Source: JAWLHU01 sp041690255
GTDB lineage: Bacteria > Bacillota > Sulfobacillia > Symbiobacteriales > Symbiobacteriaceae
DNA length: 21,030 nt
Reading direction: 5' to 3'
Assembly (NCBI GenBank): GCA_041690255.1
Contig: JAWLHU010000030.1
Location: 1-21,030 of the forward strand
Shown here: in pieces, positions 1 to 6,885 of the stretch
Position numbering within the stretch: the stretch's first letter is position 1
How the letters are laid out: each line of letters opens with the position of its first letter
Notes under the pieces: model-generated
Seen by the model: only the letters and a program-made list of their open reading frames with translations
Databases searched by the model: none
What the model was told of the DNA's origin: nothing
Position numbers and translations under genes: made by a program

Positions 1-78
1 ACCAGGTAGATAGGCTGGGAGTGGAAGTGCAGTAATGCATGGAGCGGACCAGTACTAATCGGCCGAGGGCTTGATTTC
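1..78 (+). rRNA. rrl: 23S ribosomal RNA, 3' end (partial)
   Basis: The first ~78 bases match the conserved 3' end of bacterial 23S rRNA: AGTACTAATCGGCCGAGGGC is the usual terminal segment just before the 3' strand of the closing helix. The gene enters from the left edge, so only its tail is visible. The exact 3' end is uncertain by a few bases. The following ~65 bases are a spacer without a tRNA, and then 5S rRNA begins. Confidence 0.93.
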
Positions 79-146
79 CACACGAGACACGTGAGAGACA
101 CCGCTTCACACACCACTGTACAGTTTTGAGGGTTCCAACCTCATGC

Positions 147-255
147 TTTTGAGCGGCTATGCCGAAGGGGATCACCCGTTCCCATTCCGAACACGAAAGT
201 TAAGCCCTTCAGGGCCGATGGTACTCCGCAAGGGGGAGAGTAGGTCGCCGCTCCA
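147..255 (+). rRNA. rrf: 5S ribosomal RNA
   Basis: The conserved 5S core is present (CCCGTTCCCATTCCGAACAC, GAAGTTAAGCCCTTCAG, then GATGGTACTCCGCAAGGGGG). The ends pair as GAGCGGC (151-157) with GCCGCTC (247-253), forming helix I. The gene follows 23S rRNA and precedes a strong terminator, so it closes the upstream rrn operon. Helix IV is short, so the RNA is a little under the usual length of about 117 nt. Ends are placed from the helix I pairing and are good to a few bases. Confidence 0.93.
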
Positions 256-262
256 ACTATTT

Positions 263-292
263 GGACCGCCACAATTGTGGCGGTCCGTTTTC
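263..292 (+). terminator. Terminator of the upstream rrn operon
   Basis: A perfect 24-base palindrome (263-286; arms GGACCGCCACAA and TTGTGGCGGTCC) directly after 5S rRNA is followed by GTTTTCG. It forms a strong GC-rich stem with a short T-run, as expected for a Rho-independent rRNA operon terminator. Confidence 0.85.
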
Positions 293-333
293 GTATGGTC
301 AGAGAAGCTTTCCCGGCTACTGCGCGGATGCAG

Positions 334-377
334 GAGCGAAAGTAAACATTTCGCTCACGATATGGGTCCGATATAAT
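334..377 (+). promoter_or_regulatory. Putative promoter and operator of the diguanylate cyclase gene
   Basis: A perfect consensus -10, TATAAT, sits at 372-377. At 17 bases upstream lies only a weak -35 (TTTCGC, 349-354). That -35 falls inside a perfect inverted repeat, GAGCGAAA-N7-TTTCGCTC (334-356), which looks like a regulator site overlapping the -35 region. No T-run follows the repeat, so it is unlikely to be a terminator. The promoter is inferred from position and consensus only. Confidence 0.45.
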
Positions 378-422
378 ATATGTTGAGGTTTATTTGTACT
401 CCTGATGGTGGGGGGAAAGTGC

Positions 423-1592
423 GTGAAGCATCCGACTGCGCTAAGGGGCCTGGAACTCGGCTATGGCATCCTTGGGATAGCCACTACGAGTTGGGCTGTG
501 ATGCGCTTGCCCGGCGCCTGGTACCTTCCGACCACCGGGCTCGTCATCGCGGCGGCTATTCTCTCCTTCTACTCAATACGGCTAAACGATCCCGTACGTC
601 TGCCAGGAGCTATGCCTATTGAAATGGCCACCCTCCTTCTTGCACCACCCGCTGTATCGATCTTGGTGGCGGCCTCCACGAACCTCTTCACATCGATTCG
701 TTACCGGAGAAATGCCACTCGGACGCTCTTCAACGTGGCGAACCTGGCCATTCCGAATGGGCTGGCGGCTTCGTGGCTCCACCTAGCGATTGAACCGCGT
801 CCCGGCCCCCTTTCTATTCCGAGAGACCTCCTGCCAGTCGCCACTGCAATTCTGATCCGCATGATCGCAAACCTGCTGGGGACTGCGGGGATTCTCAAGC
901 TTGAGGGAAAAATCGCCGGTGGCTACTGGCAGTACGTCAAAGAGTCCCTGGGAGACGAGTGGCGTTCTGGCGGCTTCGGCATTCGAATACTGCCACTACT
1001 AATGGCCTTAGCCTTTCCAGTGGCCGGCTGGTGGGCGCTTCTGTTGGGTGCGCTCCTCCAGATCGCTATTGGCGGGTCCATGCAGCGCTATCAAGAGCGG
1101 ATTGAACGGCAGACCCTGCTGGACGGATTGACTGGCCTGGGCAATCGCAAGGCATGGGATCAGTACAGACGCTCTCAGCAGCGATCGCCTCATTTAGTAG
1201 CGGTGCTCGATGTCAATGGCCTGAAACGAACAAACGATACATATGGCCATGACAGGGGTGACGAGATTCTCATGGATTTGGCACAGCGGTTGGTGGCATC
1301 AATTGACCACCGCTGGCAAGGTTCACGGGTCTTCCGTGTGGGGGGCGATGAATTCGTGATCGCAACCCCTGGTACAGACGGCTACGCGAAATTCTGTTCC
1401 GACGTGGAGGATGTTGGAATGGAGTATTCGCAGAATTGGGCGAGACGGGGGGTTCCGGCTTCCATCAGCGTCGGTTTTGCGTCGGTACCGACAGATGCGG
1501 CTGACCTGGCCGTGGCGTTTACGGTGGCGGATCACCGCATGTATCGGGTGAAGAGCGGATCGGTAGATGGAGCCGAAGGAGTCTCCGACTAG
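423..1592 (+). CDS. Membrane-anchored diguanylate cyclase (GGDEF domain)
   Basis: Predicted to make cyclic di-GMP from two GTP at the cytoplasmic membrane. The N-terminal ~220 residues are hydrophobic, with roughly six membrane segments joined by short basic loops; the sensor type is not one I can name. The C-terminal ~165 residues are a GGDEF domain with DGLTGLGNR at its start, DVNGLKRTNDTYGHDRGDE, and an intact GGDEF signature at residues 307-311. The inhibitory RxxD motif expected just before the signature is absent (the residues there are WQGS), so product inhibition through that site is unlikely. I prefer the GTG at 423, preceded by GGGGGG (410-415), over the ATG at 405, which has no ribosome binding site. 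It is alone in its transcription unit, between the rrn terminator and the oxidoreductase genes. Confidence 0.88.
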   Translation: MKHPTALRGLELGYGILGIATTSWAVMRLPGAWYLPTTGLVIAAAILSFYSIRLNDPVRLPGAMPIEMATLLLAPPAVSILVAASTNLFTSIRYRRNATRTLFNVANLAIPNGLAASWLHLAIEPRPGPLSIPRDLLPVATAILIRMIANLLGTAGILKLEGKIAGGYWQYVKESLGDEWRSGGFGIRILPLLMALAFPVAGWWALLLGALLQIAIGGSMQRYQERIERQTLLDGLTGLGNRKAWDQYRRSQQRSPHLVAVLDVNGLKRTNDTYGHDRGDEILMDLAQRLVASIDHRWQGSRVFRVGGDEFVIATPGTDGYAKFCSDVEDVGMEYSQNWARRGVPASISVGFASVPTDAADLAVAFTVADHRMYRVKSGSVDGAEGVSD

Positions 1593-1683
1593 ACCCTCTC
1601 ACGAAAGGGGATCAACCGATCACTGGGGTGGTCCCTTTCCTTGTGTTGAGCCTCTCTACGGTCGCTTTCCGGCAGGGCGAAGC

Positions 1684-1723
1684 ATGCAATTCATCGCCAA
1701 AACCATGCATTTCACCGGCAAAA
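1684..1723 (+). repeat. Imperfect 19-bp direct repeat, 21-bp period
   Basis: Two 19-base units (1684-1702 and 1705-1723) starting ATGCA and ending CAAAA match at 16 of 19 positions, with starts 21 bases apart, about two helical turns. A faint third unit (TTCATGGCTGAAG) continues in phase near 1733. The repeats lie in the 290-base non-coding gap between the cyclase gene and the oxidoreductase operon and could be binding sites for a regulator. The role is inferred from spacing only. The rest of this gap shows no convincing gene. Confidence 0.4.
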
Positions 1724-1787
1724 AACAGCTATTCATGGCTGAAGAGTTGATTACTCCTAGCTATAAGGTGCTAAGGCCTTCGGCGGA

Positions 1788-1816
1788 TTGTCTCATCTTC
1801 ACGCACAGCGTAGACT
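1788..1816 (+). promoter_or_regulatory. Possible promoter of the oxidoreductase operon
   Basis: TTGTCT (1788-1793) and TAGACT (1811-1816) are separated by 17 bases; each matches 4 of 6 consensus positions. It lies about 70 bases before the gamma-delta gene, downstream of the 21-bp-phased repeats. It is a weak call, chosen as the best-spaced pair in the gap. Confidence 0.25.
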
Positions 1817-1882
1817 TCAATGGAACAGCTCACATCCAATTGTTCTAACTATACGTGCACTCAGGCGGGGAGGTAGACATTC

Positions 1883-2911
1883 GTGGCTGTAGACCCCAAG
1901 CAGGGGGCGATTCGGCTCTCCATTAAGGACGAGTACGGATTCTTCAATATCCGACTCGAGTCAATCGGTGGGTATGGCGCCAACATCGCCGGCAAGATGC
2001 TGGCTGAGGCGGGTGTTCTCTACCAGGGGCTGAATGGCTCCAATTTCTCTTCATACGGTTCCGAAAAGAAGGGTTCGCCGGTCAAGGCGTTCATCCGCTT
2101 CGCCGAGCCCCAGACTCCGATCCGGCTTAGCTCGCCGATTGAGGAACCGCACATCGTTTGCATCTTCCACGAGGCCTTGATCCGTACCGAACCCGTGGTC
2201 CGCGGCCTGCGGCCCGGCGGTATCGTCATTGTGAACACGAAGAAGTCGCCCAAGGAGATCCAGGAAGTGCTCCATCTGGAGCATGCTACGATCGGGACGT
2301 TTGACGCCATGACGATTGCCGTTGAGACCAAGTCCCGCGTCAATATGGCCGTGTTGGGCGCCATCGCTCGGGCGGCGGAGTTCCTTGATGAAGAGGCGAT
2401 CAAGTCCATGATCGTCGATACCTTTACCAAGAAGTACCCGGCGACGGTACCTGGCAACCTTCAGTGCTTTGACCGTGGCCGTGACGAGATCGTCTTCGAG
2501 ACCTTCGAGAATGGTGAGGCGGCCCCGAGCGCCTTCAAGCGCGGCGGACCTGCCTATGGCTACCTCAACATGCCCCTGGGTGGCGTCATTGTCAACCCGG
2601 GCAACATGGCGGCCAAGGACCTCAGTGCATCTCGCCAGGGGTTCCTGCCGGCCTTCAATCGGGAGAAGTGCATTGACTGCGGTCAGTGCGATATGGTGTG
2701 CCCGGACTTCTGCTTTGTTTGGGAGAACGGCGTGGACAAGCGTGGTCGCCCGGCTATGAACCTGCTAGGGATCGACTATCAGTACTGCAAGGGCTGCCTT
2801 AAGTGCGTGGAGGCTTGCCCGACCGATGCGCTTCAGGATGCCCGTGAGGTTGATGGCTATGCCAAGGAGCATATGGTGAAGCATATTAATCTGCTTGTTA
2901 GCGGGAGGTGA
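1883..2911 (+). CDS. 2-oxoacid:ferredoxin oxidoreductase, fused gamma-delta subunit
   Basis: Partner of the alpha-beta protein encoded next, probably in a pyruvate:ferredoxin oxidoreductase (pyruvate + CoA + oxidised ferredoxin to acetyl-CoA + CO2 + reduced ferredoxin). Residues ~15-215 form the gamma domain (GGYGANIAGKMLAEAG, then GSEKKGSPVKAF). Residues ~255-320 are a delta-type ferredoxin with two 4Fe-4S motifs: Cys 263, 266, 269, 273 and Cys 302, 305, 308, 312. These would carry electrons from the active site to external ferredoxin. The start is the GTG at 1883, preceded by GGGGAGGT. The stop is 7 bases before the alpha-beta start, so the two genes are one operon. Gamma and delta are separate chains in four-subunit enzymes; here they are fused. 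The substrate (pyruvate versus another 2-oxoacid) is inferred mainly from the partner protein. Confidence 0.92.
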   Translation: MAVDPKQGAIRLSIKDEYGFFNIRLESIGGYGANIAGKMLAEAGVLYQGLNGSNFSSYGSEKKGSPVKAFIRFAEPQTPIRLSSPIEEPHIVCIFHEALIRTEPVVRGLRPGGIVIVNTKKSPKEIQEVLHLEHATIGTFDAMTIAVETKSRVNMAVLGAIARAAEFLDEEAIKSMIVDTFTKKYPATVPGNLQCFDRGRDEIVFETFENGEAAPSAFKRGGPAYGYLNMPLGGVIVNPGNMAAKDLSASRQGFLPAFNREKCIDCGQCDMVCPDFCFVWENGVDKRGRPAMNLLGIDYQYCKGCLKCVEACPTDALQDAREVDGYAKEHMVKHINLLVSGR

Positions 2912-2918
2912 GCAGTCG

Positions 2919-5198
2919 ATGGCTCTCAAGGAGCAGGAACTGAAGGTCCAGAAGTCTACGTTTAAGTCCGGTAACGAGATGGCCGCGATTGCAGCCAGCC
3001 AGATTAACTTCCACCTGATGGGCTTCTATCCCATCACCCCGTCCACTGAGATCGCCGAGATGATCGACGAGATGAAGGTGGAGGGAGAGAACACCATCGC
3101 CATGGTGGCCGGGGACGGTGAGCATGGTGCAGCCGGCATTTGCTACGGTGCTACCGTTGCCGGCGGCCGCGTCTTCAACGCCACATCCGCCAACGGGTAT
3201 CTCTACGCCCTGGAGCAGATGCCCGTCCAGTCCGGTACCCGCATGCCGATGGTCCTCGACCTTGTCACTCGGTCCGTCTCTGGTCCGCTCGATATTCGTG
3301 GCGACCACTCCGACCTCTACTTCGCCCTGAACACGGGCTGGGTTATCCTCTACGCGAACAACCCGCAGGAGGTCTATGACCTGCATCCGATCGCAGTTCG
3401 TGCCGGCGAGCATGCCGATGTCCGCCTGCCGGTGATCGTCGGCTTTGACGGTTTCTTCACGAGCCATCAGAAGCGGCGGGTTCAGTACTTCGAGGACGGC
3501 CAGGTCATTCGCAATTTCGTCGGCGAGCAGCCGAGGGGCTTCCCGAACGCTCTGGAGCCTCGCAAGCCGAAGACCTTCGGTCCGTACATGAATGACCCGG
3601 ATCTGATCAACAACAAGTACCAGCAGCACCTGGCTATGCAGAACGCCCTCCGGGTGATCCCAGAGCTCTTCGCCGAGTGGGAGCAGGTTTCCGGCCGGAA
3701 GCTCGAGATGGTCGAGTCCTACCGCATGGAGGATGCCGACGTGGCGGTCTTCCTGCTGGGCTCGGCGGCGGACACCGGTAAGGAGGTTGCAGATCGGCTC
3801 CGCGAGAAGGGGATCAAGGCCGGTGTGCTGACCCTGCATGTGATCCGTCCCTTCCCGGTAGCCGAGGTCCAGAGGGCGCTCCGGAACGTCAAGGCCCTGG
3901 TGATCGGTGATCGAGCCGACTCCTACGGTGCCAACGGCGGGAACATGGCGCATGAGATCAAGTCCGCCTTGAAGGATGACCCCGAGAACAAGACCCTGGT
4001 CGCCTCCCGCCTCTACGGCGTTGGCGGCAAGGACTTTTACCCGGATGATGCCGAGGCGTTCTTCCAGATCGCCATCGACATGGTGTCGAAGAATGCTGTC
4101 GATGTGCCCTTCGACTACCACGGCATCACCGCCGTTACGGAGACGCAACCTCTCGAGGTTGTCGCTCCCCTGACCAAGGAGGAGCAGCAATCCCCTGTGA
4201 AGGTCGAGGCGATTGGCGAGGGCGACAGCCTTGAGCTGAAGGTCGTCACGCCACCGCCCCGTCAGATGATGGGCATGGCGAAGCGCATCTCCCCAGGACA
4301 CGGTGCCTGCCCGGGTTGCGGCATCTTCGGGGCCCTGGACAACTTCTTCCGGGCACTCTCCGGCGATGTGGTCGTGCTCTTCCACACGGGCTGCGCCATG
4401 GTCGTCACCACGGGCTATCCGTACTCGGCCCACCGTGTGACCTACATTCACAACCTCTTCCAGAACGGCGCCGCAACCTTGTCGGGCACTGTCGAGATGT
4501 TCTATGAGAAGAAGCGGCGCGGTGAGATCGAGATCGGTGAGGATATCACCTTCGTCATGGTGACCGGCGATGGCGGCATGGATATCGGCATGGGTCCGTC
4601 CATCGGTGCGGCGCTGCGCAACCACAAGATGATCATCCTGGAGTACGACAACGAGGGCTACATGAACACCGGTTCGCAGCTCTCCTACTCCACGCCAATC
4701 GGCCATAAGACCACCACGTCCAACGTCGGTACCCTGGGTGGCGGCAAGTCTTTCCATCACAAGGACACGGCGCAGATCATGGCGGCGACGCACATTCCGT
4801 ACGTCTTCACCGCTGTGGAGTCGAACCCGCAGGATCTGTGGAAGAAGGCGGCCAAGGCGCAATGGTATGCGAAGAACGTCGGCTTGGCCTACGGCAAGCT
4901 GCTGATCGCCTGCCCGCTCAACTGGCTCTCCGAGGAGCGCCTCGGCACCAAGATCGTTCAGACCGCCGTGGACTGCAACTTCTTCCCACTCTATGAAGTC
5001 GAGCGCGGTCACACCAAGCTGACCTACGACCCGGAGGCCAAGGGCAAGAAGGTGCCAGTCGAAGAGTGGCTGAAGATGATGGGCAAGACCAAGCATATGA
5101 TGAAGCCGGAGTTCCAACCGGTACTTCAGGCCTTCCAGGCCGAGGTAGACCGCCGCTTCCGCCGGCTCAAGGCGATGAGTGAGCACCCGGATCTGTAG
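2919..5198 (+). CDS. 2-oxoacid (probably pyruvate):ferredoxin oxidoreductase, fused alpha-beta subunit
   Basis: Catalytic chain of the TPP-dependent oxidoreductase, 759 residues. Residues ~20-260 are the alpha pyrimidine-binding domain (YPITPSTEIAE at 37-47, then GDHSDLYFALNTG and GFDGFFTSH, all typical of the pyruvate-type enzymes). Residues ~275-400 are the alpha domain II (VAVFLLGSAADTGKEVAD). A linker of ~50 residues leads to the beta part. There GDGG (550-553) followed by DNEGYMNTG binds Mg-TPP. Cys 464, 467 and 492 (C-x2-C-x24-C) plus the Cys in IACPLNW would hold the proximal 4Fe-4S cluster. The ATG at 2919 follows GGGAGGTGA and is preferred over an upstream ATG at 2895 inside the previous gene. 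A perfect hairpin terminator follows, so the operon has two genes. Function by family is strong; the substrate is less certain. Confidence 0.93.
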   Translation: MALKEQELKVQKSTFKSGNEMAAIAASQINFHLMGFYPITPSTEIAEMIDEMKVEGENTIAMVAGDGEHGAAGICYGATVAGGRVFNATSANGYLYALEQMPVQSGTRMPMVLDLVTRSVSGPLDIRGDHSDLYFALNTGWVILYANNPQEVYDLHPIAVRAGEHADVRLPVIVGFDGFFTSHQKRRVQYFEDGQVIRNFVGEQPRGFPNALEPRKPKTFGPYMNDPDLINNKYQQHLAMQNALRVIPELFAEWEQVSGRKLEMVESYRMEDADVAVFLLGSAADTGKEVADRLREKGIKAGVLTLHVIRPFPVAEVQRALRNVKALVIGDRADSYGANGGNMAHEIKSALKDDPENKTLVASRLYGVGGKDFYPDDAEAFFQIAIDMVSKNAVDVPFDYHGITAVTETQPLEVVAPLTKEEQQSPVKVEAIGEGDSLELKVVTPPPRQMMGMAKRISPGHGACPGCGIFGALDNFFRALSGDVVVLFHTGCAMVVTTGYPYSAHRVTYIHNLFQNGAATLSGTVEMFYEKKRRGEIEIGEDITFVMVTGDGGMDIGMGPSIGAALRNHKMIILEYDNEGYMNTGSQLSYSTPIGHKTTTSNVGTLGGGKSFHHKDTAQIMAATHIPYVFTAVESNPQDLWKKAAKAQWYAKNVGLAYGKLLIACPLNWLSEERLGTKIVQTAVDCNFFPLYEVERGHTKLTYDPEAKGKKVPVEEWLKMMGKTKHMMKPEFQPVLQAFQAEVDRRFRRLKAMSEHPDL

Positions 5199-5208
5199 AC
5201 TACACGGG

Positions 5209-5240
5209 GCCGCCAGGGATCGATCCCTGGCGGCTTCTCG
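5209..5240 (+). terminator. Terminator of the oxidoreductase operon
   Basis: A perfect 26-base palindrome (5209-5234; GCCGCCAGGGATC and its complement) lies 10 bases after the stop codon and is followed by TTCTCG. The stem is very stable but the T-run is poor, so termination may be partial or Rho-assisted. Confidence 0.7.
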
Positions 5241-5356
5241 CGTCTGTGCCGTGGCGATCGCACCGAATTGGAAGCGACCTCCTAGGAACTGGTTGGGAAT
5301 CCGCACAATTGGGCAGGAGATTTTGCGGGTAACGGAGAATCAGTGCTATCCACAGA

Positions 5357-5388
5357 GCGCGCGGCGGGGACAAAAACTCGCCGCGCGC
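5357..5388 (+). promoter_or_regulatory. GC-only hairpin in the leader of the dnaD-like gene
   Basis: GCGCGCGGCG (5357-5366) pairs perfectly with CGCCGCGCGC (5379-5388) across a 12-base loop. It ends 25 bases before the ATG of the dnaD-like gene and just before its ribosome binding site (GGGGGGAG). No T-run follows (GGTTCTTGG). It could be an attenuator, an RNA-stability element or a backup terminator for the upstream operon. No clear promoter is seen between 5240 and 5356. Confidence 0.4.
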
Positions 5389-5413
5389 GGTTCTTGGGAA
5401 GGGGGGAGCCAGA

Positions 5414-6451
5414 ATGACCCGTAATTCGTTCAGAGCGGGCGAGTTCGGCTTTGTGGAGGCGCTTATGAAGCGCGGCTTCATCAATATCCCCCGCATGTTG
5501 TTTGACTATATGCTGGATCTTGGCCTGGACTATGACCGCATCGGTCGGATCTATTCGCTGCTTGCGTGTGTGGGGGGGCCGGGTGAGAGTGCGTTTGGCG
5601 CGTACACCGTCACCCGTCGCTCGACGCCTCGAGACTTTGATCAAGTCCGCTCGCTCGCCGTGAAACTGCAGGAAGGGGACCACCCCGTCACCATGGTTCA
5701 CGCGGTGTCGGACAACGAGGTTACCTTCTCGTTTCTGCCGCTCTACGCTCGGCTTCAGGGGACCTGGGACGAGTATCGTATGCAGCACGAGCAGGAGCAG
5801 GAGCAGAGTGGTCCGCATCCGGCGGTAGCCCTGGTGGAGCGGCTCCTGGGACGCCCGCTCTCCGAGCGCGACGTGCGGGAGGTCCTGGAGTGGGTTGGGG
5901 AGTTCCGGTTCGAGCTGGACATGGTTGAAGCAGTGATTCAGGAAGGAAAGCGGCAGGGTGTCATTCGCATGAGCTACCTCCGAGCGATTGCGAAGGAGTG
6001 GGCCGAGGCCGGAGTACAGACTCCACAGCAGGCCGCCGCGTACATTCAGGAGCACCAGAAGACCACGGCCAAGTACCGTCACGTTACGCAGGCGCTGGGC
6101 ATTAACCGGCCATTGACCCCATCCGAACAGGGGGTTCTGGACCGTTGGTTTATAGAGTGGGGCTTCCACGACGAGGTCGTCATGGAGGCGTGCGGGCGGG
6201 CCGTTGGCTCCAAAAACCCGCTCCAGTACACCAACAAGGTGCTCGAGTCCTGGCGGGCTGAGGGTGTCCGTAAGGTAGCCGATATCGCCCAATTGGCGGA
6301 ACAGCGCAAGCGGGCCGCCGCCGCGGGGGCGGAGCCGAGCCACGCCGGCCGCGGCAACCGAAAGCAGCCGGCCAAGTCGAGCGTAATCCAGCGGCGTGAG
6401 AAGAAGGATGAGAGCTACTATGATCACATCTACAAGAAGTTTGGCGAGTGA
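5414..6451 (+). CDS. DnaD/DnaB-like primosome protein with two DnaD domains
   Basis: Probable replication-initiation (primosome) protein. Residues 1-~115 form an N-terminal winged-helix-like region (FINIPRMLFDYMLDLGLDYD). A Gln/Glu-rich linker (~122-133) follows. Two DnaD-type helical domains come next: residues ~135-202, ending MSYLRAIAKEWAEAGV, and residues ~222-285, ending YTNKVLESWRAEGV. Both keep the Y-x3-I/V-x3-W pattern of the family. The C-terminal ~60 residues are basic and low-complexity. The duplication makes it resemble DnaB of Bacillus as much as DnaD. The ATG at 5414 follows GGGGGGAG. The stop is 4 bases before the remnant of a helicase-loader gene, the usual downstream partner in clostridial genomes. 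A direct role in loading DnaC helicase is inferred from family. Confidence 0.87.
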   Translation: MTRNSFRAGEFGFVEALMKRGFINIPRMLFDYMLDLGLDYDRIGRIYSLLACVGGPGESAFGAYTVTRRSTPRDFDQVRSLAVKLQEGDHPVTMVHAVSDNEVTFSFLPLYARLQGTWDEYRMQHEQEQEQSGPHPAVALVERLLGRPLSERDVREVLEWVGEFRFELDMVEAVIQEGKRQGVIRMSYLRAIAKEWAEAGVQTPQQAAAYIQEHQKTTAKYRHVTQALGINRPLTPSEQGVLDRWFIEWGFHDEVVMEACGRAVGSKNPLQYTNKVLESWRAEGVRKVADIAQLAEQRKRAAAAGAEPSHAGRGNRKQPAKSSVIQRREKKDESYYDHIYKKFGE

Positions 6452-6455
6452 GCGG

Positions 6456-6755
6456 ATGCGCGGCCGCGAGGCGCGCGTTCGGGAGTTCTAGCAGGAACGG
6501 CTTCAGCGAGAGTCCGCCATCTTCCGGCGGGCGCCGAACAAGTACGTCTGCTGCCGAGCGGGAAGCCCTCGTGAAGGAGCACGGCATAGACCCCTGCGAG
6601 TTGGAGGTACACTGGGACTGCCCGGCCTGCAAGAACACCGGGTGGCTCAACCACCGGATGAACCGGCAACTGCCCATGGTCGCCTCGACAAACCTGACGG
6701 CGGGCGAGATCGATGACTCATACGGCCCGAGTCGCTTCGTGACGGAGATGTCCGC
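6456..6755 (+). pseudogene. Degraded DnaC/DnaI-type helicase loader (AAA+ core deleted)
   Basis: Three pieces resembling clostridial primosomal DnaC proteins are readable, in two frames. From ATG 6456 the frame gives REARVREF, a TAG stop (6489-6491), then QERLQRESAIFRRAPNKYV. After a frame change near 6555 comes AEREALVKEHGIDP, then WDCPACKNTGWL (6613-6648), the Cys-x2-Cys part of the loader's zinc-binding region. This runs directly into NRQLPMVASTNLTAGEIDD and YGPSRFVTEM, which resemble the sensor-1/arginine-finger end of the AAA+ domain. The P-loop, Walker B and the ~150 or more residues between them are missing. A normal loader is about 300 residues. The order and position behind dnaD support an original dnaC copy ruined by a stop, a frameshift and a large internal deletion. 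The comparison is from memory of the family, not from an alignment. Confidence 0.7.
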
Positions 6756-6794
6756 TGGGTTCTTCGACGGCGCCGGAACGCCCTCTGAAATCGC

Positions 6795-6827
6795 CCCCGC
6801 GCCCACCGGGTGCGGGGTTTGCCTATT
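6795..6827 (+). terminator. Putative terminator before the decarboxylase gene
   Basis: CCCCGCGCCC (6795-6804) pairs with GGGTGCGGGG (6808-6817), a 10-bp stem with one G-U pair and a 3-base loop. It is followed by TTTGCCTATTT. It probably ends transcription from the dnaD unit. A second, weaker hairpin, AAAGGG-N9-CCCTTT (about 6834-6854), follows. Confidence 0.55.
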
Positions 6828-6885
6828 TCCCGAAAAGGGGAACACTGTCCCTTTGTCGAATACAGCCCGAAAGGAGTCCCATCGC

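Noticed and set aside
79..146. Possible tRNA or second small RNA between 23S and 5S rRNA
   Set aside because: The spacer is too short for a tRNA and has no T-arm consensus. It is an ordinary 23S-5S spacer.
1600..1645. Possible terminator after the cyclase gene (AAAGGG...CCCTTT)
   Set aside because: Only the outer six bases pair well, the interior is mismatched and the T-run is weak (TTTCC), so I do not list it as a terminator.
1567..1848. 93-codon open frame overlapping the end of the cyclase gene
   Set aside because: No ribosome binding site, no recognisable domain and poor codon bias. It contains the 21-bp repeats and a putative promoter. Treated as non-coding.
2898..5306. Very long open frame on the minus strand (over 800 codons) opposite the alpha-beta oxidoreductase gene
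   Set aside because: It mirrors the coding gene, whose GC-rich third positions keep the opposite frame free of stops. The translation is rich in His, Arg, Leu and Gly with no family motifs, and no ribosome binding site fits.
5282..6427. 381-codon open frame on the minus strand opposite the dnaD-like gene
   Set aside because: The plus-strand gene has domain motifs and a good ribosome binding site. The minus frame has neither and is a composition shadow.
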